64,000 bases of DNA from Streptomyces albus subsp. albus (GTDB lineage Bacteria > Actinomycetota > Actinomycetes > Streptomycetales > Streptomycetaceae): positions 224,812 to 288,811 of the forward strand of contig NZ_JODR01000004.1 in NCBI RefSeq assembly GCF_000725885.1. The letters are read 5' to 3'. Below, piece after piece: positions 9,596 through 18,625 of this stretch. The position numbers and the translations under genes were made by a program. Positions within the stretch are counted from its first letter, which is position 1, and every line of letters begins with the position of its first letter. The notes under the pieces are model-generated. The model was not told where the DNA came from, did not search any database, and saw only the letters and a program-made list of their open reading frames with translations.

Positions 9596-11338
9596 CTACG
9601 GCCGGGGGATGTTGCGGAGGTTGGAGCGGGCCATCTGGACCATGCGGCCGACGCCGCCGTCCAGGACCGTCTTGCCCGCCGAGAGGGCGAAGCCGCTCAC
9701 CTGCTCGCGGGTGATCTTCGGGGGGAGGGAGAGGGCGTGCGGGTCGGTCACCACGTCGATCAGTGCGGGTCCCTTGTGCTTGAGCACGTCCCGCAGGGCG
9801 CCCCGCAGGTGCTTGGGCTTCTCGACGCGGACGGCGTGGGCGCCGGCCGCCTCGGCGAGGGCCGCGAAGTCGGGGTTGCGGTTGTGCGTGCCGTGCGCCG
9901 GCATGCCGTCCACCATCATCTCCAGTTCGACCATGCCGAGCGAGGAGTTGTTGAACAGGACGACCTTCACCGGCAGGTCGTACTGGACGAGGGTGAGGAA
10001 GTCGCCCATCAGCATGGCGAAGCCGCCGTCGCCGGACAGGGAGACGACCTGCCGGCTCCGGTCGAGGAACTGGGCGCCGATGGCCTGCGGCAGCGCGTTG
10101 GCCATCGAGCCGTGGCTGAACGAGCCGATCACCCGGCGGCGCCCGTTGGGGGTCAGATAGCGGGCCGCCCACACGTTGCACATGCCCGTGTCCACGGTGA
10201 AGACCGCGTCGTCGGCGGCCTCCTCGTCCAGGATCGAGGCCACGTACTCGGGGTGGATGGGCACGTGCTTGTCGACCTTGCGGGTGTAGGCGCTGACCAC
10301 GCCCTCCAGCGCGTCGGCGTGCTTCTTGAGCATCCGGTCGAGGAAGCGGCGGCTGGTCTTGGCCCGCACCCTGGGCGTCAGGCAGCGCAGCGTCTCGCGT
10401 ACGTCGCCCCACACGGCCAGGTCGAGCTGGGTGCGGCGGCCCAGGTGTTCGGGGCGCACGTCCACCTGGACGATCTTGCAGTTCTTGGGCAGGAACGCGT
10501 TGTAGGGGAAGTCGGTGCCCAGCAGGATCAGCAGGTCGCACTCGTGGGTGGCCTCGTAGGCGGCGCCGTAGCCGAGCAGTCCGCTCATGCCCACGTCGTA
10601 GGGGTTGTCGTACTGGATCCACTCCTTGCCGCGCAGCGCGTGCCCGACCGGTGACTTGATCCGCTCGGCGAACTCCATGACCTCCGCGTGGGCGCCGGCC
10701 GTGCCCGCTCCGCAGAAGAGGGTGATCTTCTCGGCGTCGTCGATCATGCGCACCAGTGCGTCGATCTCCGCGTCACCCGGACGGACCGTGGGCCGTGAGG
10801 TGACCAGTGCGTGCTCGACCGGGGTCTCGGGTGCGGGCTCCGACGCCAGATCGCCCGGGAGGGCGACGACGCTGACGCCCTGCTGGCCGACGGCGTGCTG
10901 GATGGCCGTCTGGAGCACCCGGGGCATCTGCTGCTCGCTGGAGATCAGCTCGCTGTAGTGGCTGCACTCCACGAACAGCCGCTCGGGGTGGGTCTCCTGG
11001 AAGAAGCTGGTGCCGATCTCGCTGCTGGGGATGTGCGAGGCCAGCGCGAGCACGGGCGCCATCGAGCGGTGTGCGTCGAAGAGCCCGTTGATCAGGTGCA
11101 GGTTGCCCGGCCCGCAGGAGCCGGCGCACGCGGCGAGCTTCCCGGTGAGCTGTGCCTCGGCTCCGGCGGCGAAGGCCGCCGCCTCCTCGTGGCGGACCTG
11201 GATCCAGTCGATGCCCTCGGTGCGCCGTACGGCGTCCACGATCGGGTTGAGGCTGTCCCCCACCACTCCGTACAGGCGCTCGACACCCGAACGCACCAGG
11301 GTGTCGACGAACTGCTCGGCCACCGTCTGCTTCGCCAT
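9596..11338 (-). CDS. poxB: Pyruvate dehydrogenase (quinone) / thiamine-diphosphate-dependent oxidase, PoxB-like
   Basis: A ThDP- and FAD-type enzyme that would oxidise pyruvate to acetate and CO2, passing electrons to quinone at the membrane face. At 580 residues it has the usual length. The N-terminal PYR domain has YGVVGDSLNP, VRHEEAAAFAAG (the catalytic Glu that activates ThDP) and GSCGPGNLHL. The middle FAD-like domain has FCGAGTAGAH. The C-terminal PP domain has SGDGGFAMLMGD (the GDGx metal-binding motif) and LFNNSSLGM. The C-terminus lacks an obvious membrane helix. It lies just downstream of an FAD-dependent reductase gene; a shared redox role is possible. Confidence 0.88.
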   Translation of the reverse strand: MAKQTVAEQFVDTLVRSGVERLYGVVGDSLNPIVDAVRRTEGIDWIQVRHEEAAAFAAGAEAQLTGKLAACAGSCGPGNLHLINGLFDAHRSMAPVLALASHIPSSEIGTSFFQETHPERLFVECSHYSELISSEQQMPRVLQTAIQHAVGQQGVSVVALPGDLASEPAPETPVEHALVTSRPTVRPGDAEIDALVRMIDDAEKITLFCGAGTAGAHAEVMEFAERIKSPVGHALRGKEWIQYDNPYDVGMSGLLGYGAAYEATHECDLLILLGTDFPYNAFLPKNCKIVQVDVRPEHLGRRTQLDLAVWGDVRETLRCLTPRVRAKTSRRFLDRMLKKHADALEGVVSAYTRKVDKHVPIHPEYVASILDEEAADDAVFTVDTGMCNVWAARYLTPNGRRRVIGSFSHGSMANALPQAIGAQFLDRSRQVVSLSGDGGFAMLMGDFLTLVQYDLPVKVVLFNNSSLGMVELEMMVDGMPAHGTHNRNPDFAALAEAAGAHAVRVEKPKHLRGALRDVLKHKGPALIDVVTDPHALSLPPKITREQVSGFALSAGKTVLDGGVGRMVQMARSNLRNIPRP

Positions 11339-11424
11339 CGCTCACTCGTCCTTCGCTCGCCGCGCGCGGGCGGCGTCGGGGGCAGGGCTACTCGCCCACA
11401 TATGCCCCGAACGCCGCCGTAACA

Positions 11425-12744
11425 TCACACGGGACCGGCCGCCCCCGGGGTCGCACCCGTCGCGCCGGCCGCTCCCGCCCCGCTGCGGGTGCCCAGGGAC
11501 TCCAGCGGCACACCCGGATCGGCCAGCGCCTGCGGATCCACCGGCTCACCGGAGCGGATCAGGTCCTGCACCGGCCCGGTGACGTCCCACACGTTGACGT
11601 TCATCCCCGCCAGCACCCGGCCCCCGCGCAGCCAGAACGCGATGAACTCGCGCTTGCCCACATCACCCCTGCACACCACCTGGTCGTACGAACCGGGCGG
11701 GGCGTAACCCGAGTACTCCATGCCCAGGTCGTACTGGTCGGAGAAGAAGTACGGCACCCGGTCGAAGGAGACGTCCTGGCCCAGCATGGCGCGGGCGGCG
11801 GCCGGGCCGCCGTTGAGGGCGTTGGCCCAGTGCTCGACCCGCAGCCGGGTGCCCAGCAGGGGGTGGTCCACGGCGGCGGCGTCCCCGGCCACGAAGATGT
11901 CCGGGTCGCTGGTGCGCAGCGAGGCGTCCACCGCGATGCCGCCGACGGGTCCCTGGGCCAGCTCCAGGCCGGCCGCCTCGGCCAGCGCGGTCCGCGGCGC
12001 GGCGCCGATGGCGGCGACCACGTCGTGCGCCGGATGCTCGTCGCCGTCGTCGGTGCGCACGCTCTGCACCATGCCGTCGGTGCCGGTGATCTCCGTCAGC
12101 CGGGCGCCGAAGTGGAAGCGGACGCCCTTCTCGCGGTGCAGGTCGGCGAAGAGCTCGCCCAGTTCGGGGCCCAGCACGGTGTGCAGCGGCGTCGGCTCCG
12201 GCTCGATCACGGTGACCTCCGCGCCGTAGGTGCGCGCGGCGGCGGCCACCTCCAGCCCGATCCAGCCCGCGCCGGCGATCACCAGGTGCCCGTTCTCCTG
12301 GCCGAGCGCCGTGAGCACCCCGCGCAGCCGCTCGGCGTGCGCCAGCCGGCGCAGGTGATGGACGCCCGCCAGGTCGGTGCCGGGGATCTCCAGCCGGCGC
12401 GGTTCGGCGCCGGTGGCCAGCAGCAGCTTGTCGTAGTGCACCCGGGTGCCGTCCCCCAGCCGCACCGACCGGTCCGCGCGGTCGAGGTGGACGGCGGGCT
12501 GCCCCAGGTGCAGTTCGATGTCGGCTCCCGCGTACCAGGCCGGCTCGTGCACGAAGACGCTGCCGCGGTCGTCCTTGCCGGCGAGGTAGCCCTTGGAGAG
12601 CGGAGGACGCTCGTAGGGATGGTCGCGCTCGTCGCCGATCAGGATGACGCGGCCGGTGAACCCTTCCGCGCGCAGGGTCTCGGCGGCTTTCGCCCCCGCC
12701 AGTCCCCCGCCGACGATGACGAACGTACGGTGTGCGTCGACCAC
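11425..12744 (-). CDS. NAD(P)H/FAD-dependent ferredoxin-reductase-type oxidoreductase
   Basis: A pyridine nucleotide-disulfide family flavoprotein of about 439 residues, like the ferredoxin or putidaredoxin reductases that feed P450s and dioxygenases. The N-terminal FAD Rossmann motif is VIVGGGLAGAKAAETLR. YERPPLSKGYL and LLLATGAEPRRL follow. The NAD motif is VIAGAGWIGLEVAAAARTYG. The second FAD motif is DIFVAGDAAA. It lacks a redox-active CxxxxC pair, in line with this subfamily. The GTG at 12744 is chosen because AGGAGGAGG lies 6 bases upstream. The C-terminal ~25 residues are Gly/Ala-rich. It precedes poxB in the same direction by 86 bases. Confidence 0.87.
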   Translation of the reverse strand: MVDAHRTFVIVGGGLAGAKAAETLRAEGFTGRVILIGDERDHPYERPPLSKGYLAGKDDRGSVFVHEPAWYAGADIELHLGQPAVHLDRADRSVRLGDGTRVHYDKLLLATGAEPRRLEIPGTDLAGVHHLRRLAHAERLRGVLTALGQENGHLVIAGAGWIGLEVAAAARTYGAEVTVIEPEPTPLHTVLGPELGELFADLHREKGVRFHFGARLTEITGTDGMVQSVRTDDGDEHPAHDVVAAIGAAPRTALAEAAGLELAQGPVGGIAVDASLRTSDPDIFVAGDAAAVDHPLLGTRLRVEHWANALNGGPAAARAMLGQDVSFDRVPYFFSDQYDLGMEYSGYAPPGSYDQVVCRGDVGKREFIAFWLRGGRVLAGMNVNVWDVTGPVQDLIRSGEPVDPQALADPGVPLESLGTRSGAGAAGATGATPGAAGPV

Positions 12745-12952
12745 TTGATGCCTCCTCCTAGAAGACGCTGCCCCCTGCGGGCCCAGCTCTCGTCCCCCGT
12801 CGTGCACCCGTGAGCGTCCCGCATCCCACCATGCGCCGGAAGAGGCACAGGGCCGCGGGGGACGCCCGGGTGACGTGTGTGCGCCACGACGGGTTCCGTC
12901 GCGCGGTGCCGCGCCGCGGGGCCCGCCGCCCCCGCCGCCGGCCGCACCCGGG

Positions 12953-14371
12953 TCATTGCGGATGCTCCTCCGGCCGGCCGGTGCGAGTCAGCCGGCGGTG
13001 GAGGGAGCGGGCCGCGGCGTCGGTGAGGGTGGAGATCCGGTCCACCACCACCCGCAGCCGTGCCGCGTCCCCCGACGCCTGCGCGTACAGGTCGGCGTAC
13101 TGCGGATCCAGCCCCTCGGGGGCGCGCCGCAGCAGTGCCTCGGCCAGCTCCCGTACGACCACCCGCTGCTCGCCGCGGAGCCGCTCCAGGTCGGGGCGCT
13201 GCATCACGTAGCGGTCCACGACGGCCTTGAGGACGGCGCACTCCAGCCGGGCGGGGCGGGGCACGATGAGTTCGGCGGCGTAGCGGGTCAGCGGGCCCGC
13301 ACCGTAGGCGGCCCGGGTCGCCGCCTCGGCGGTCAGGCAGAAGCGCCCGATGAGCTGGCTGGTGGCGTCCTTGAGCCGGGCCTGGGCCAGCGCGCTGCCG
13401 TCGTGGCCGTGCGGCCACCACTCCTGCGCCAGCAGCCGGTCCAGCGCGGCGGCCAGCTCGCCCTCGTCGGCGCCCGGCGCGTAACGGGCGGCGGCACACG
13501 CGAAGACCTCCCGGCGCTCCGGTTCGGACAGCAGCAGCCGGGGGTCCAGGTGGCCTGCCCTGATGCCGTCCTCCAGGTCGTGCACCGAGTAGGCCACGTC
13601 GTCCGACCAGTCCATGACCTGCGCCTCGAAGCAGGCGCGGCCCTCGGGTGCGCCCCGGCGCAGCCAGTGGAAGACCGGCAGGTCGTCCTCGTAGACGCCG
13701 AACTTCCGCGAGGCGGGGCCGTCCGGGTGCGCGCCGCGCCGCCACGGGTACTTGGTGGCCGCGTCCAGCGCGGCCCGGGTGAGGTTGAGGCCGACGTGGG
13801 CCTGGCCGCCGGGCTCGTCGGAGAACCGTTTGGGCTCCAGCCGGGTCAGCAGCCGCAGCGACTGCGCGTTGCCCTCGAAACCGCCCGCCGGTGCGGCGAT
13901 CTCGTCCAGGACGGCCTCACCGTTGTGCCCGAACGGCGGATGCCCCAGGTCGTGCGCGAGACACGCGGTCTCGACCAGATCCGGGTCGCAGCCCAGCGCG
14001 GCCCCCAGCTCCCGGCCGACCTGTGCGCACTCCAGGGAGTGCGTCAGCCGGGTGCGCGGCGTCGCGTCCCACCCCGGGGCCTCGGTGTCCGGGGCGACGA
14101 GCTGGGTCTTGCCCGCGAGCCTGCGCAGCGCCGCCGAGTGCAGGACGCGGGCCCGGTCCCGCTGGAAGGCGGTACGGCCCGGCCGCTTGTCCGGCTCCGG
14201 CACCCAGCGCTCGATGTCGGACGGCGCGTAGGGCGGTCCCTGCGGGCCGTCCGAGCCGTCCGGGCAGCCCGGCCCGTGCGGGTCTCCGCCGTGCGGGGCT
14301 CCGCCCTGTGGGATGTCGGTGCCGTTGGTGGCGTGCATACGCCCGACGGTAACCAACCGCCCTGTGGTCAC
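12953..14371 (-). CDS. dgt: Deoxyguanosinetriphosphate triphosphohydrolase-like HD protein
   Basis: An HD-domain dNTP triphosphohydrolase that would hydrolyse dGTP or other dNTPs to the nucleoside and triphosphate, keeping pools balanced. At 472 residues it is slightly long because of a Gly/Pro/His-rich N-terminal tail. The metal site is visible as [16 protein letters not shown] and [16 protein letters not shown] (the HD pair), with [17 protein letters not shown] supplying the distal Asp. [22 protein letters not shown] is the family's N-terminal signature. The GTG start overlaps the stop of cutA by 4 bases (GTGA), so translational coupling is likely. An ATG at 14338 is a possible alternative start. 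Confidence 0.92.
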   Translation of the reverse strand: MTTGRLVTVGRMHATNGTDIPQGGAPHGGDPHGPGCPDGSDGPQGPPYAPSDIERWVPEPDKRPGRTAFQRDRARVLHSAALRRLAGKTQLVAPDTEAPGWDATPRTRLTHSLECAQVGRELGAALGCDPDLVETACLAHDLGHPPFGHNGEAVLDEIAAPAGGFEGNAQSLRLLTRLEPKRFSDEPGGQAHVGLNLTRAALDAATKYPWRRGAHPDGPASRKFGVYEDDLPVFHWLRRGAPEGRACFEAQVMDWSDDVAYSVHDLEDGIRAGHLDPRLLLSEPERREVFACAAARYAPGADEGELAAALDRLLAQEWWPHGHDGSALAQARLKDATSQLIGRFCLTAEAATRAAYGAGPLTRYAAELIVPRPARLECAVLKAVVDRYVMQRPDLERLRGEQRVVVRELAEALLRRAPEGLDPQYADLYAQASGDAARLRVVVDRISTLTDAAARSLHRRLTRTGRPEEHPQ

Positions 14372-14700
14372 GACGGCTGGGCGGGCCGCGTCTCCTCGGC
14401 CACCCAGCGCAGATAGTCGGCGCTGCCGCGCACCACCTCGGTCGCGACGATCTCCGGCACGTCATAGGAGTGGGCCTCGCGCAGGTAGGTCTCCAGCGCC
14501 TCGTAGCGCTGCCCGCTCGTCTTGAACAGCACCTGCCACTCGGCGTCCGTCTGCACGGTGCCCTCCCAGCGGTACACGGAGGTGACGGGCCCGCTGATCT
14601 GCGCACACGCCGCGACGCGCCGCTCGATCGCCCCGGCGGCGAGCGTCTGGGCTTCTTCCTGGGAACCGGTGGTCGTCAACACGGTGAGGATCTCGGCCAT
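14368..14700 (-). CDS. cutA: Divalent-cation tolerance protein CutA
   Basis: A small trimeric ferredoxin-fold protein of 110 residues, linked in E. coli to copper tolerance; its true function is unsettled. It begins [13 protein letters not shown] and has [22 protein letters not shown] and the conserved [13 protein letters not shown] followed by YLRWV, all hallmarks of CutA1. Although the frame is open far upstream, the ATG at 14700 gives exactly the family length; upstream DNA is repeat-rich and non-coding. The gene overlaps dgt by 4 bases at its 3' end and forms an operon with it. Confidence 0.93.
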   Translation of the reverse strand: MAEILTVLTTTGSQEEAQTLAAGAIERRVAACAQISGPVTSVYRWEGTVQTDAEWQVLFKTSGQRYEALETYLREAHSYDVPEIVATEVVRGSADYLRWVAEETRPAQPS

Positions 14701-14766
14701 CCGCCCACCGTAGCGGCGGCCGGGCGGGCACGGGAGGCGCGGGCCGCCCGCCGCGCGCGGTCCGCG

Positions 14767-15110
14767 GCGGTGCAGTTCGTGATCGCGGCCAACGCGGTAC
14801 GCGAGAGCCGAGCGGTGCGGTACGCGGGTCCCGGGCGTCCGCTGAGCGGGCACATCCCGCCCGGTGGGGTACGTGATCGCACCCGGCACCGCGCACGGGA
14901 CCGGGCGATGCGGCGCGCGGCCGACGCGGTACGCGGGCCGGGCGGTGCAGGGCGTGATCGCGGCCGACGCGGTATGCGAGAGCCGGGCGATGCGGTACGC
15001 GGGGCCGGGCAGTGCGCTGAGCGGTGGCGCCCGACGCTGTGCGTGATCGCACCTCCACAGTGCGCGGGCCCGCCGGGCGGTAAGCGATCGCCGCCGACGC
15101 GGCGAAGGCC
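14767..15110. repeat. Imperfect 175-bp tandem duplication in the 475-base gap upstream of cutA
   Basis: The stretch between cutA and the VOC gene has no convincing gene. It holds two copies of a ~175-bp unit, the first from 14767 and the second from 14942. The first 84 bases of each unit align closely: both begin GCGGTGCAG, continue with GTGATCGCGGCC, then ACGCGGTA and GCGAGAGCCG, and end GCTGAGCGG, always offset by 175. The rest is more diverged but still shares GTGATCGCAC and CCGACGCGG. Within units a short GCGGTACGCG element recurs. Function is unknown. Confidence 0.75.
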
Positions 15111-15135
15111 GGCGGTGCGCCGCGTGGCCGAAACG

Positions 15136-15168
15136 TTCAAGACCGGGCCGGGCCGCGACTTCTAGCGT
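15136..15168 (+). promoter_or_regulatory. Putative leaderless promoter of the VOC gene
   Basis: TAGCGT at 15163-15168 lies 7 bases before the ATG at 15176, so transcription would begin at or next to the start codon. There is no ribosome-binding site. A possible -35, TTCAAG, lies at 15136-15141; its 21-base spacing is longer than ideal. Confidence 0.45.
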
Positions 15169-15175
15169 GCTCGGC

Positions 15176-15568
15176 ATGACACCTCGACTCGACCTCATCG
15201 GCATCGTCACGGCGGACATGGCGGCCTCGCTGGCCTTCTACCGGCGGCTGGGGCTGGACATCCCCGCCACCGCGGACGGCGAACCGCACGTGGAGTTCGC
15301 CGGGCCCCAGGGTGTGCGTCTCGCGTGGGACACCGAGGAGACGATCCGGTCGTTCGACGCGGACTGGACCGCCCCGACGCACGGCACCGGACGGGTCGCA
15401 CTGGCGTTCCTGTGCGACTCCCCGGCGGAAGTGGACAAGCTCTACGGCGAGCTGACGGACGCCGGGTACCCGGGCCGCCGCGCACCGTGGGACGCGCCCT
15501 GGGGCCAGCGCTACGCCGTCGTCCACGACCCGGACGGCAACACGGTGGATCTGTTCGCCGCGAACTAA
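15176..15568 (+). CDS. VOC (glyoxalase/bleomycin-resistance) family protein
   Basis: A 130-residue metal-dependent fold made of paired beta-alpha-beta-beta-beta modules. It shows DLIGIVTADMAASLAFYRRLGL at the N-terminus and YAVVHDPDGNTVDLFA at the C-terminus, the typical VOC end. Such proteins include glyoxalase I, dioxygenases and antibiotic-binding proteins; no specific substrate is visible. The ATG at 15176 is chosen because a TAGCGT -10 element sits 7 bases upstream, implying a leaderless message; the upstream GTG at 15167 lies inside that element. Its stop overlaps the stop of the convergent AraC gene by 4 bases. Confidence 0.85.
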   Translation: MTPRLDLIGIVTADMAASLAFYRRLGLDIPATADGEPHVEFAGPQGVRLAWDTEETIRSFDADWTAPTHGTGRVALAFLCDSPAEVDKLYGELTDAGYPGRRAPWDAPWGQRYAVVHDPDGNTVDLFAAN

Positions 15569-16290
15569 CCCCACCCTCGCACCAGTTCGGCCGGTGGTAC
15601 CCCCGCCAGGGCACGGACCTCGCGGGACAGATGTGCCTGGTCCGCGTAACCGGTGCGCAGCGCCGTCTCGGCCAGCGGCACCCCGGAGGCGGCCATCCGC
15701 AGAGCCCGCTGCATCCGCAGCACGCGCGCCAGCGTCTTGGGGCCGTAGCCGAACGCGTCACGGCAGCGGCGGTACAGCTGCCGTTCACTCAGATTGACGT
15801 ACCGGGCCGTCGGGGCGACGCCCGCGCCGCCCCGCAACCGGGCCACGACCGTCTCCAGCAGCGCAGCGTCCCGCCGGCCGCCGGCCGTTCCGTACCGGCC
15901 GGCCAGCCGGACCGCGGCGGCACTCTCCAGCTCCGCGAGCGGGTCCGCGGCCCGGTCGATCCGCTCGCCCATCCGCTCGCCCAGGGTGCGGACGGCCGCC
16001 GCCGGCCACAGGGCGTCCAGCGGCACCCGCTGGTCGCGCAGCTGCCATGCCGGGACGCCGAAGACCTCGGGGCCCGCACCGGGCGGCAGCCGCAGCCCGT
16101 ACACCGGCAGCCCCCGCCGCTCGACGGCCAGATGGGCGCGGGTGTCGGGCCCCGCGACGACCAGTTCGCCGTTCCACAGCAGCAGGTCCATGCAGCCGTC
16201 GGGCAGCACCCGCCCGGTGGTGCCCGGCGGCGCGGCGGCACGGGTCCATGCCACGGCGCCGCGCACCCGCGAGGCCCGTTCCTCGTACAT
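15565..16290 (-). CDS. AraC-family transcriptional regulator
   Basis: An AraC/XylS regulator of about 241 residues. The C-terminal DNA-binding region shows YVNLSERQLYRRCRDAFGYGPKTLARVLRMQRAL and a second helix-turn-helix with GYADQAHLSREVRALAG. The N-terminal half has LPDGCMDLLLWNGELVVAGPDT, seen in regulators with a DUF6597-type N-domain that often accompany VOC or hydrolase genes. The start is uncertain: ATG at 16290 is chosen, with ATG at 16302 and TTG at 16320 as alternatives; none has a strong ribosome site. It is convergent with the VOC gene and separated from the next AraC gene by short direct repeats. Confidence 0.83.
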   Translation of the reverse strand: MYEERASRVRGAVAWTRAAAPPGTTGRVLPDGCMDLLLWNGELVVAGPDTRAHLAVERRGLPVYGLRLPPGAGPEVFGVPAWQLRDQRVPLDALWPAAAVRTLGERMGERIDRAADPLAELESAAAVRLAGRYGTAGGRRDAALLETVVARLRGGAGVAPTARYVNLSERQLYRRCRDAFGYGPKTLARVLRMQRALRMAASGVPLAETALRTGYADQAHLSREVRALAGVPPAELVRGWG

Positions 16291-16321
16291 GGGCCCCAGC
16301 ATGCACCGGGGCACCGACAAC

Positions 16322-16377
16322 CGGACGCCGGCCGGTCATCGGACGCCGGCCGGTCATCGGACTCGCCGGGCGGTCAG
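16322..16377. repeat. 18-bp direct repeats between two AraC genes
   Basis: CGGACGCCGGCCGGTCAT occurs at 16322-16339 and exactly again at 16340-16357. A degenerate 20-bp third copy follows to 16377 and runs into the stop codon of the neighbouring AraC gene. Each copy holds the palindrome CCGGCCGG-like core. It could be an operator or a simple slipped-strand duplication. Confidence 0.7.
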
Positions 16378-17354
16378 CGGGCGCCGTGCTCTGCCCGGTA
16401 GGCGGCGGGGCTCATACCGCGCAGCCGTTTGAACGCGGTGCTCAGCGCGAAACCGTCCGCATAGCCGACGCGCCGGGCGACGGACGCCAACGTCGCGTCC
16501 GGCTCGCGCAGCAGACGGGCGGCCAGGTCGATGCGCCGGCGGGCGAGGTAGGTCATGGGCGGCTCGCCGACCAGTCCGGTGAACCGGCGGGCCAGGCCCG
16601 CGCGGGAGACCCCCGCCTCGGCGGCGAGCGAGGCCACCGTCCAGCCGTGGCCGGGATGCTCGTGCAGCAGCCGCAGCGCGACGCCCACCACAGGGTCGCT
16701 CTGCGCCCGGTACCACGCGGGCGGCTGTGCCTGCGGGCGGGCGAACCAGGCGCGCAGCACCGAGACCAGCAGCAGGTCGAGCAGCCGGTCGAGCACCAAC
16801 TGCTGGCCGGGCGCGTCCTTGACGACCTCGGTGGCCACCAGGGGCAGCACGGCGGCGTCCCACTCGCCCTCCCGCAGCACCAGTACGGGCGGCAGCGTGT
16901 CCAGCAGCCGTGTGCTCAGGTCACCGTAAAGCTGGTAGTTGCCGCTCAGCAGCACGGTGGGGTCGTCCGCGTCGCGGCCCCAGGTGCGCACCCCCAGGGC
17001 GAGCTTCTCGCACATGTCCGTGCCGTCCGGGGTGGTGCAGCAGTCCCCCGGCTGGATCAGCAGTCCGGGCTCGGTCGCCGGGTCGTCGGCGAGCACGTAG
17101 GGGGTGGGTCCGCACAGCACCACCACGTCCCCGGGTGCGATCCGCACCGGCTGCGGTGCGGCGGGGTGGAGCACCCAGCCGTCGCCGCGCAGCATGCACG
17201 CCAGCGACAGGGGTGCGCCGTCCTGCACCCGTACCGCCCAGGGCGGGGCGAGCACCGCCCGGTGGAAGAGCCCGCCCCTGGCCCGCGCCCCGCTCAGCAC
17301 CTCGGTGAGGGCCTCGGTCAGCGTGTCACCCGTTTCCGCCTCGGCAGTCGTCAC
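16374..17354 (-). CDS. AraC-family regulator with N-terminal cupin
   Basis: A 326-residue regulator. The N-terminal cupin (about residues 25-130) has PLSLACMLRGDGWVLHP, APGDVVVLCGP and a Cys pair in QPGDCCTTPDGTDMC. The C-terminal AraC domain has SLAAEAGVSRAGLARRFTGLVGEPPMTYLARRRIDLAARLLRE-type helices and VARRVGYADGFALSTAFKRLRG. These cupin_6-type AraC proteins usually control nearby oxidoreductase genes and sense small molecules. The GTG at 17354 lies 6 bases after a TAGGCT element on the same strand (17361-17366), so the message is probably leaderless. The divergent neighbour is a small cupin gene. Confidence 0.88.
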   Translation of the reverse strand: MTTAEAETGDTLTEALTEVLSGARARGGLFHRAVLAPPWAVRVQDGAPLSLACMLRGDGWVLHPAAPQPVRIAPGDVVVLCGPTPYVLADDPATEPGLLIQPGDCCTTPDGTDMCEKLALGVRTWGRDADDPTVLLSGNYQLYGDLSTRLLDTLPPVLVLREGEWDAAVLPLVATEVVKDAPGQQLVLDRLLDLLLVSVLRAWFARPQAQPPAWYRAQSDPVVGVALRLLHEHPGHGWTVASLAAEAGVSRAGLARRFTGLVGEPPMTYLARRRIDLAARLLREPDATLASVARRVGYADGFALSTAFKRLRGMSPAAYRAEHGAR

Positions 17355-17360
17355 AACGGC

Positions 17361-17366
17361 AGCCTA
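17361..17366 (-). promoter_or_regulatory. Putative -10 element of the cupin-AraC gene (leaderless)
   Basis: On the minus strand TAGGCT is followed by 6 bases and then the GTG start codon. No ribosome-binding site is seen, which fits a leaderless transcript. Confidence 0.4.
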
Positions 17367-17513
17367 GACGCGCGGACATGGGCACAGGCCGCGGACGCAG
17401 CAGGGGCCGGTTGCGCCGGGTGCCCGCCCGGCCGGCCCGCGCGGGGTGAATCCGCGCTCCCGCGCGCGGGTCGCCCGGTTTCGTGCGGCGCCGTGCGAGG
17501 CACGATGGGACGC

Positions 17514-17837
17514 ATGGATGATGTGACCGCACTGGCAGCCGAGCACCTGGCCCTCGCGAGGAAAGACCCGCACGGCCGCAGCGCGTATCTCTTCCTGCAC
17601 GACGGACCGCTGAGGCAGTCCGTCATCGCGCTGACGCAGGGGTCGTCCCTGGAGGAGCACAACACGCCTCCGGCGGCGAGCATCCACGTCCTCCAGGGCA
17701 GTGTCCGGCTCACCGAGGGCACCGCCGACCAGGACATCCCGGCCGGATGCGTCCAGCGCGTCCCGCCGCTGCGGCACGGGGTCCTCGCGCTGGAGGACGC
17801 CGTTTTCATCCTCACGGCGGTGACGGGCACCGACTGA
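17514..17837 (+). CDS. Small cupin-fold protein
   Basis: A 107-residue single-domain cupin. It shows SSLEEHNTPPAASIHVLQGSVRLTEG and DIPAGCVQRVPPLRHGVLALEDAVFIL, the two conserved cupin strands with possible metal-binding His residues (EEHN and RHG). Similar small cupins are annotated as LuxR-region or quercetinase-like proteins without firm function. ATG at 17514 is chosen; an in-frame ATG at 17505 has GAGG 4 bases upstream and is possible. A strong terminator follows, separating it from convergent aroQ. Confidence 0.78.
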   Translation: MDDVTALAAEHLALARKDPHGRSAYLFLHDGPLRQSVIALTQGSSLEEHNTPPAASIHVLQGSVRLTEGTADQDIPAGCVQRVPPLRHGVLALEDAVFILTAVTGTD

Positions 17838-17861
17838 CGGCACGGACACCGACCGCACCAC

Positions 17862-17905
17862 GACGGCCGGCGGGCGCCTCCGGGTGGGCGCGCCCGCCGG
17901 CCGTC
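17862..17905. terminator. Bidirectional terminator between the cupin gene and aroQ
   Basis: A perfect 15-bp stem, GACGGCCGGCGGGCG at 17862-17876 and its complement at 17891-17905, with a 14-base loop. It fills the gap between two convergent genes, 2 bases from the aroQ stop. Confidence 0.85.
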
Positions 17906-17907
17906 CG

Positions 17908-18420
17908 TCACCGTGCCGCGCGCGCCTCGCGCCACTCGGCGATCCGGTGCAGCACCGAGCGCAGCGCCAGTTCGTAGCCGAAGATGCCGTGTCCGGAGAC
18001 CATGCCCTGGCACACCGGCGCCGTCACCGAGGTGTGCCGGAAGGCCTCCCGGGCGTGCACGTTGGAGATGTGCACCTCCACGCACGGGATGCCCAGCCCG
18101 GTGACGGCCTCCAGGGCGTCGCGCAGCGCGTAGCTGTAGTGCGCGTAGGCGCCCGGGTTGAAGACGATGCCGTCGTCGCTGCCGCGGGTGGCGTGGATCA
18201 GGTCGATGAGCGCGCCCTCGCTGTTGCTCTGGGCGCAGTGCACCTCGGCGCCGAGTTCCCGGCCGAGGGCGGCGGTGCGCTCCTCCACGTCCTTGAGGGT
18301 GGTGCTGCCGTAGGTGTCGCGGTCGCGCTCGCCCAGCAGATTGAGGTTGGGCCCGTGCAGCAGCAGCACGCGCGGCGGCGCGGCGGCCGGACCGGCCGCC
18401 GAGGGGGAATTCGTGTTCAT
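17908..18420 (-). CDS. aroQ: Type II 3-dehydroquinate dehydratase
   Basis: Catalyses dehydration of 3-dehydroquinate to 3-dehydroshikimate in the shikimate pathway, or the same step in quinate breakdown. At 170 residues it is a normal type II length. LLLHGPNLNLLGERDRDTYG carries the flexible lid with the catalytic Arg/Tyr. CAQSNSEGALIDLIH and IVFNPGAYAHYSYALRDAL are family signatures, and EVHISNVHAREAFRHTS contains the catalytic His. The first ~16 residues are a Ser/Pro/Ala tail. Other shikimate genes are absent nearby, so it may be a second copy or catabolic. Confidence 0.95.
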   Translation of the reverse strand: MNTNSPSAAGPAAAPPRVLLLHGPNLNLLGERDRDTYGSTTLKDVEERTAALGRELGAEVHCAQSNSEGALIDLIHATRGSDDGIVFNPGAYAHYSYALRDALEAVTGLGIPCVEVHISNVHAREAFRHTSVTAPVCQGMVSGHGIFGYELALRSVLHRIAEWREARAAR

Positions 18421-18625
18421 GGGGGCAGCCTAGGGCCCCGCCGGGCCCGGCTTCCGACGACCACGGCTCCCGGTCGCCGGCGGGTGGGCGCGGCTCTCGA
18501 CCGGTCGGGCGGGGGCCGCTAGCCTCCGCACGAGAGGCAGCGGCCCGTGGACGAGGTGCCGCCGGGTCCGCGGTGTGCGAGCTGCCGCCGGTGGCGGCCC
18601 GACGAGGCGAGGAGCAGGGCGAGCG

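Noticed and set aside
8964..10622. A 552-codon minus-strand frame over radical SAM and poxB
   Set aside because: Shadow of two real genes in different frames; Arg/Pro/Gly-rich without domains.
14767..15110. Repeat region as a CRISPR array
   Set aside because: Repeats are 175 bp apart and imperfect, without unique spacers, and no cas genes are nearby.
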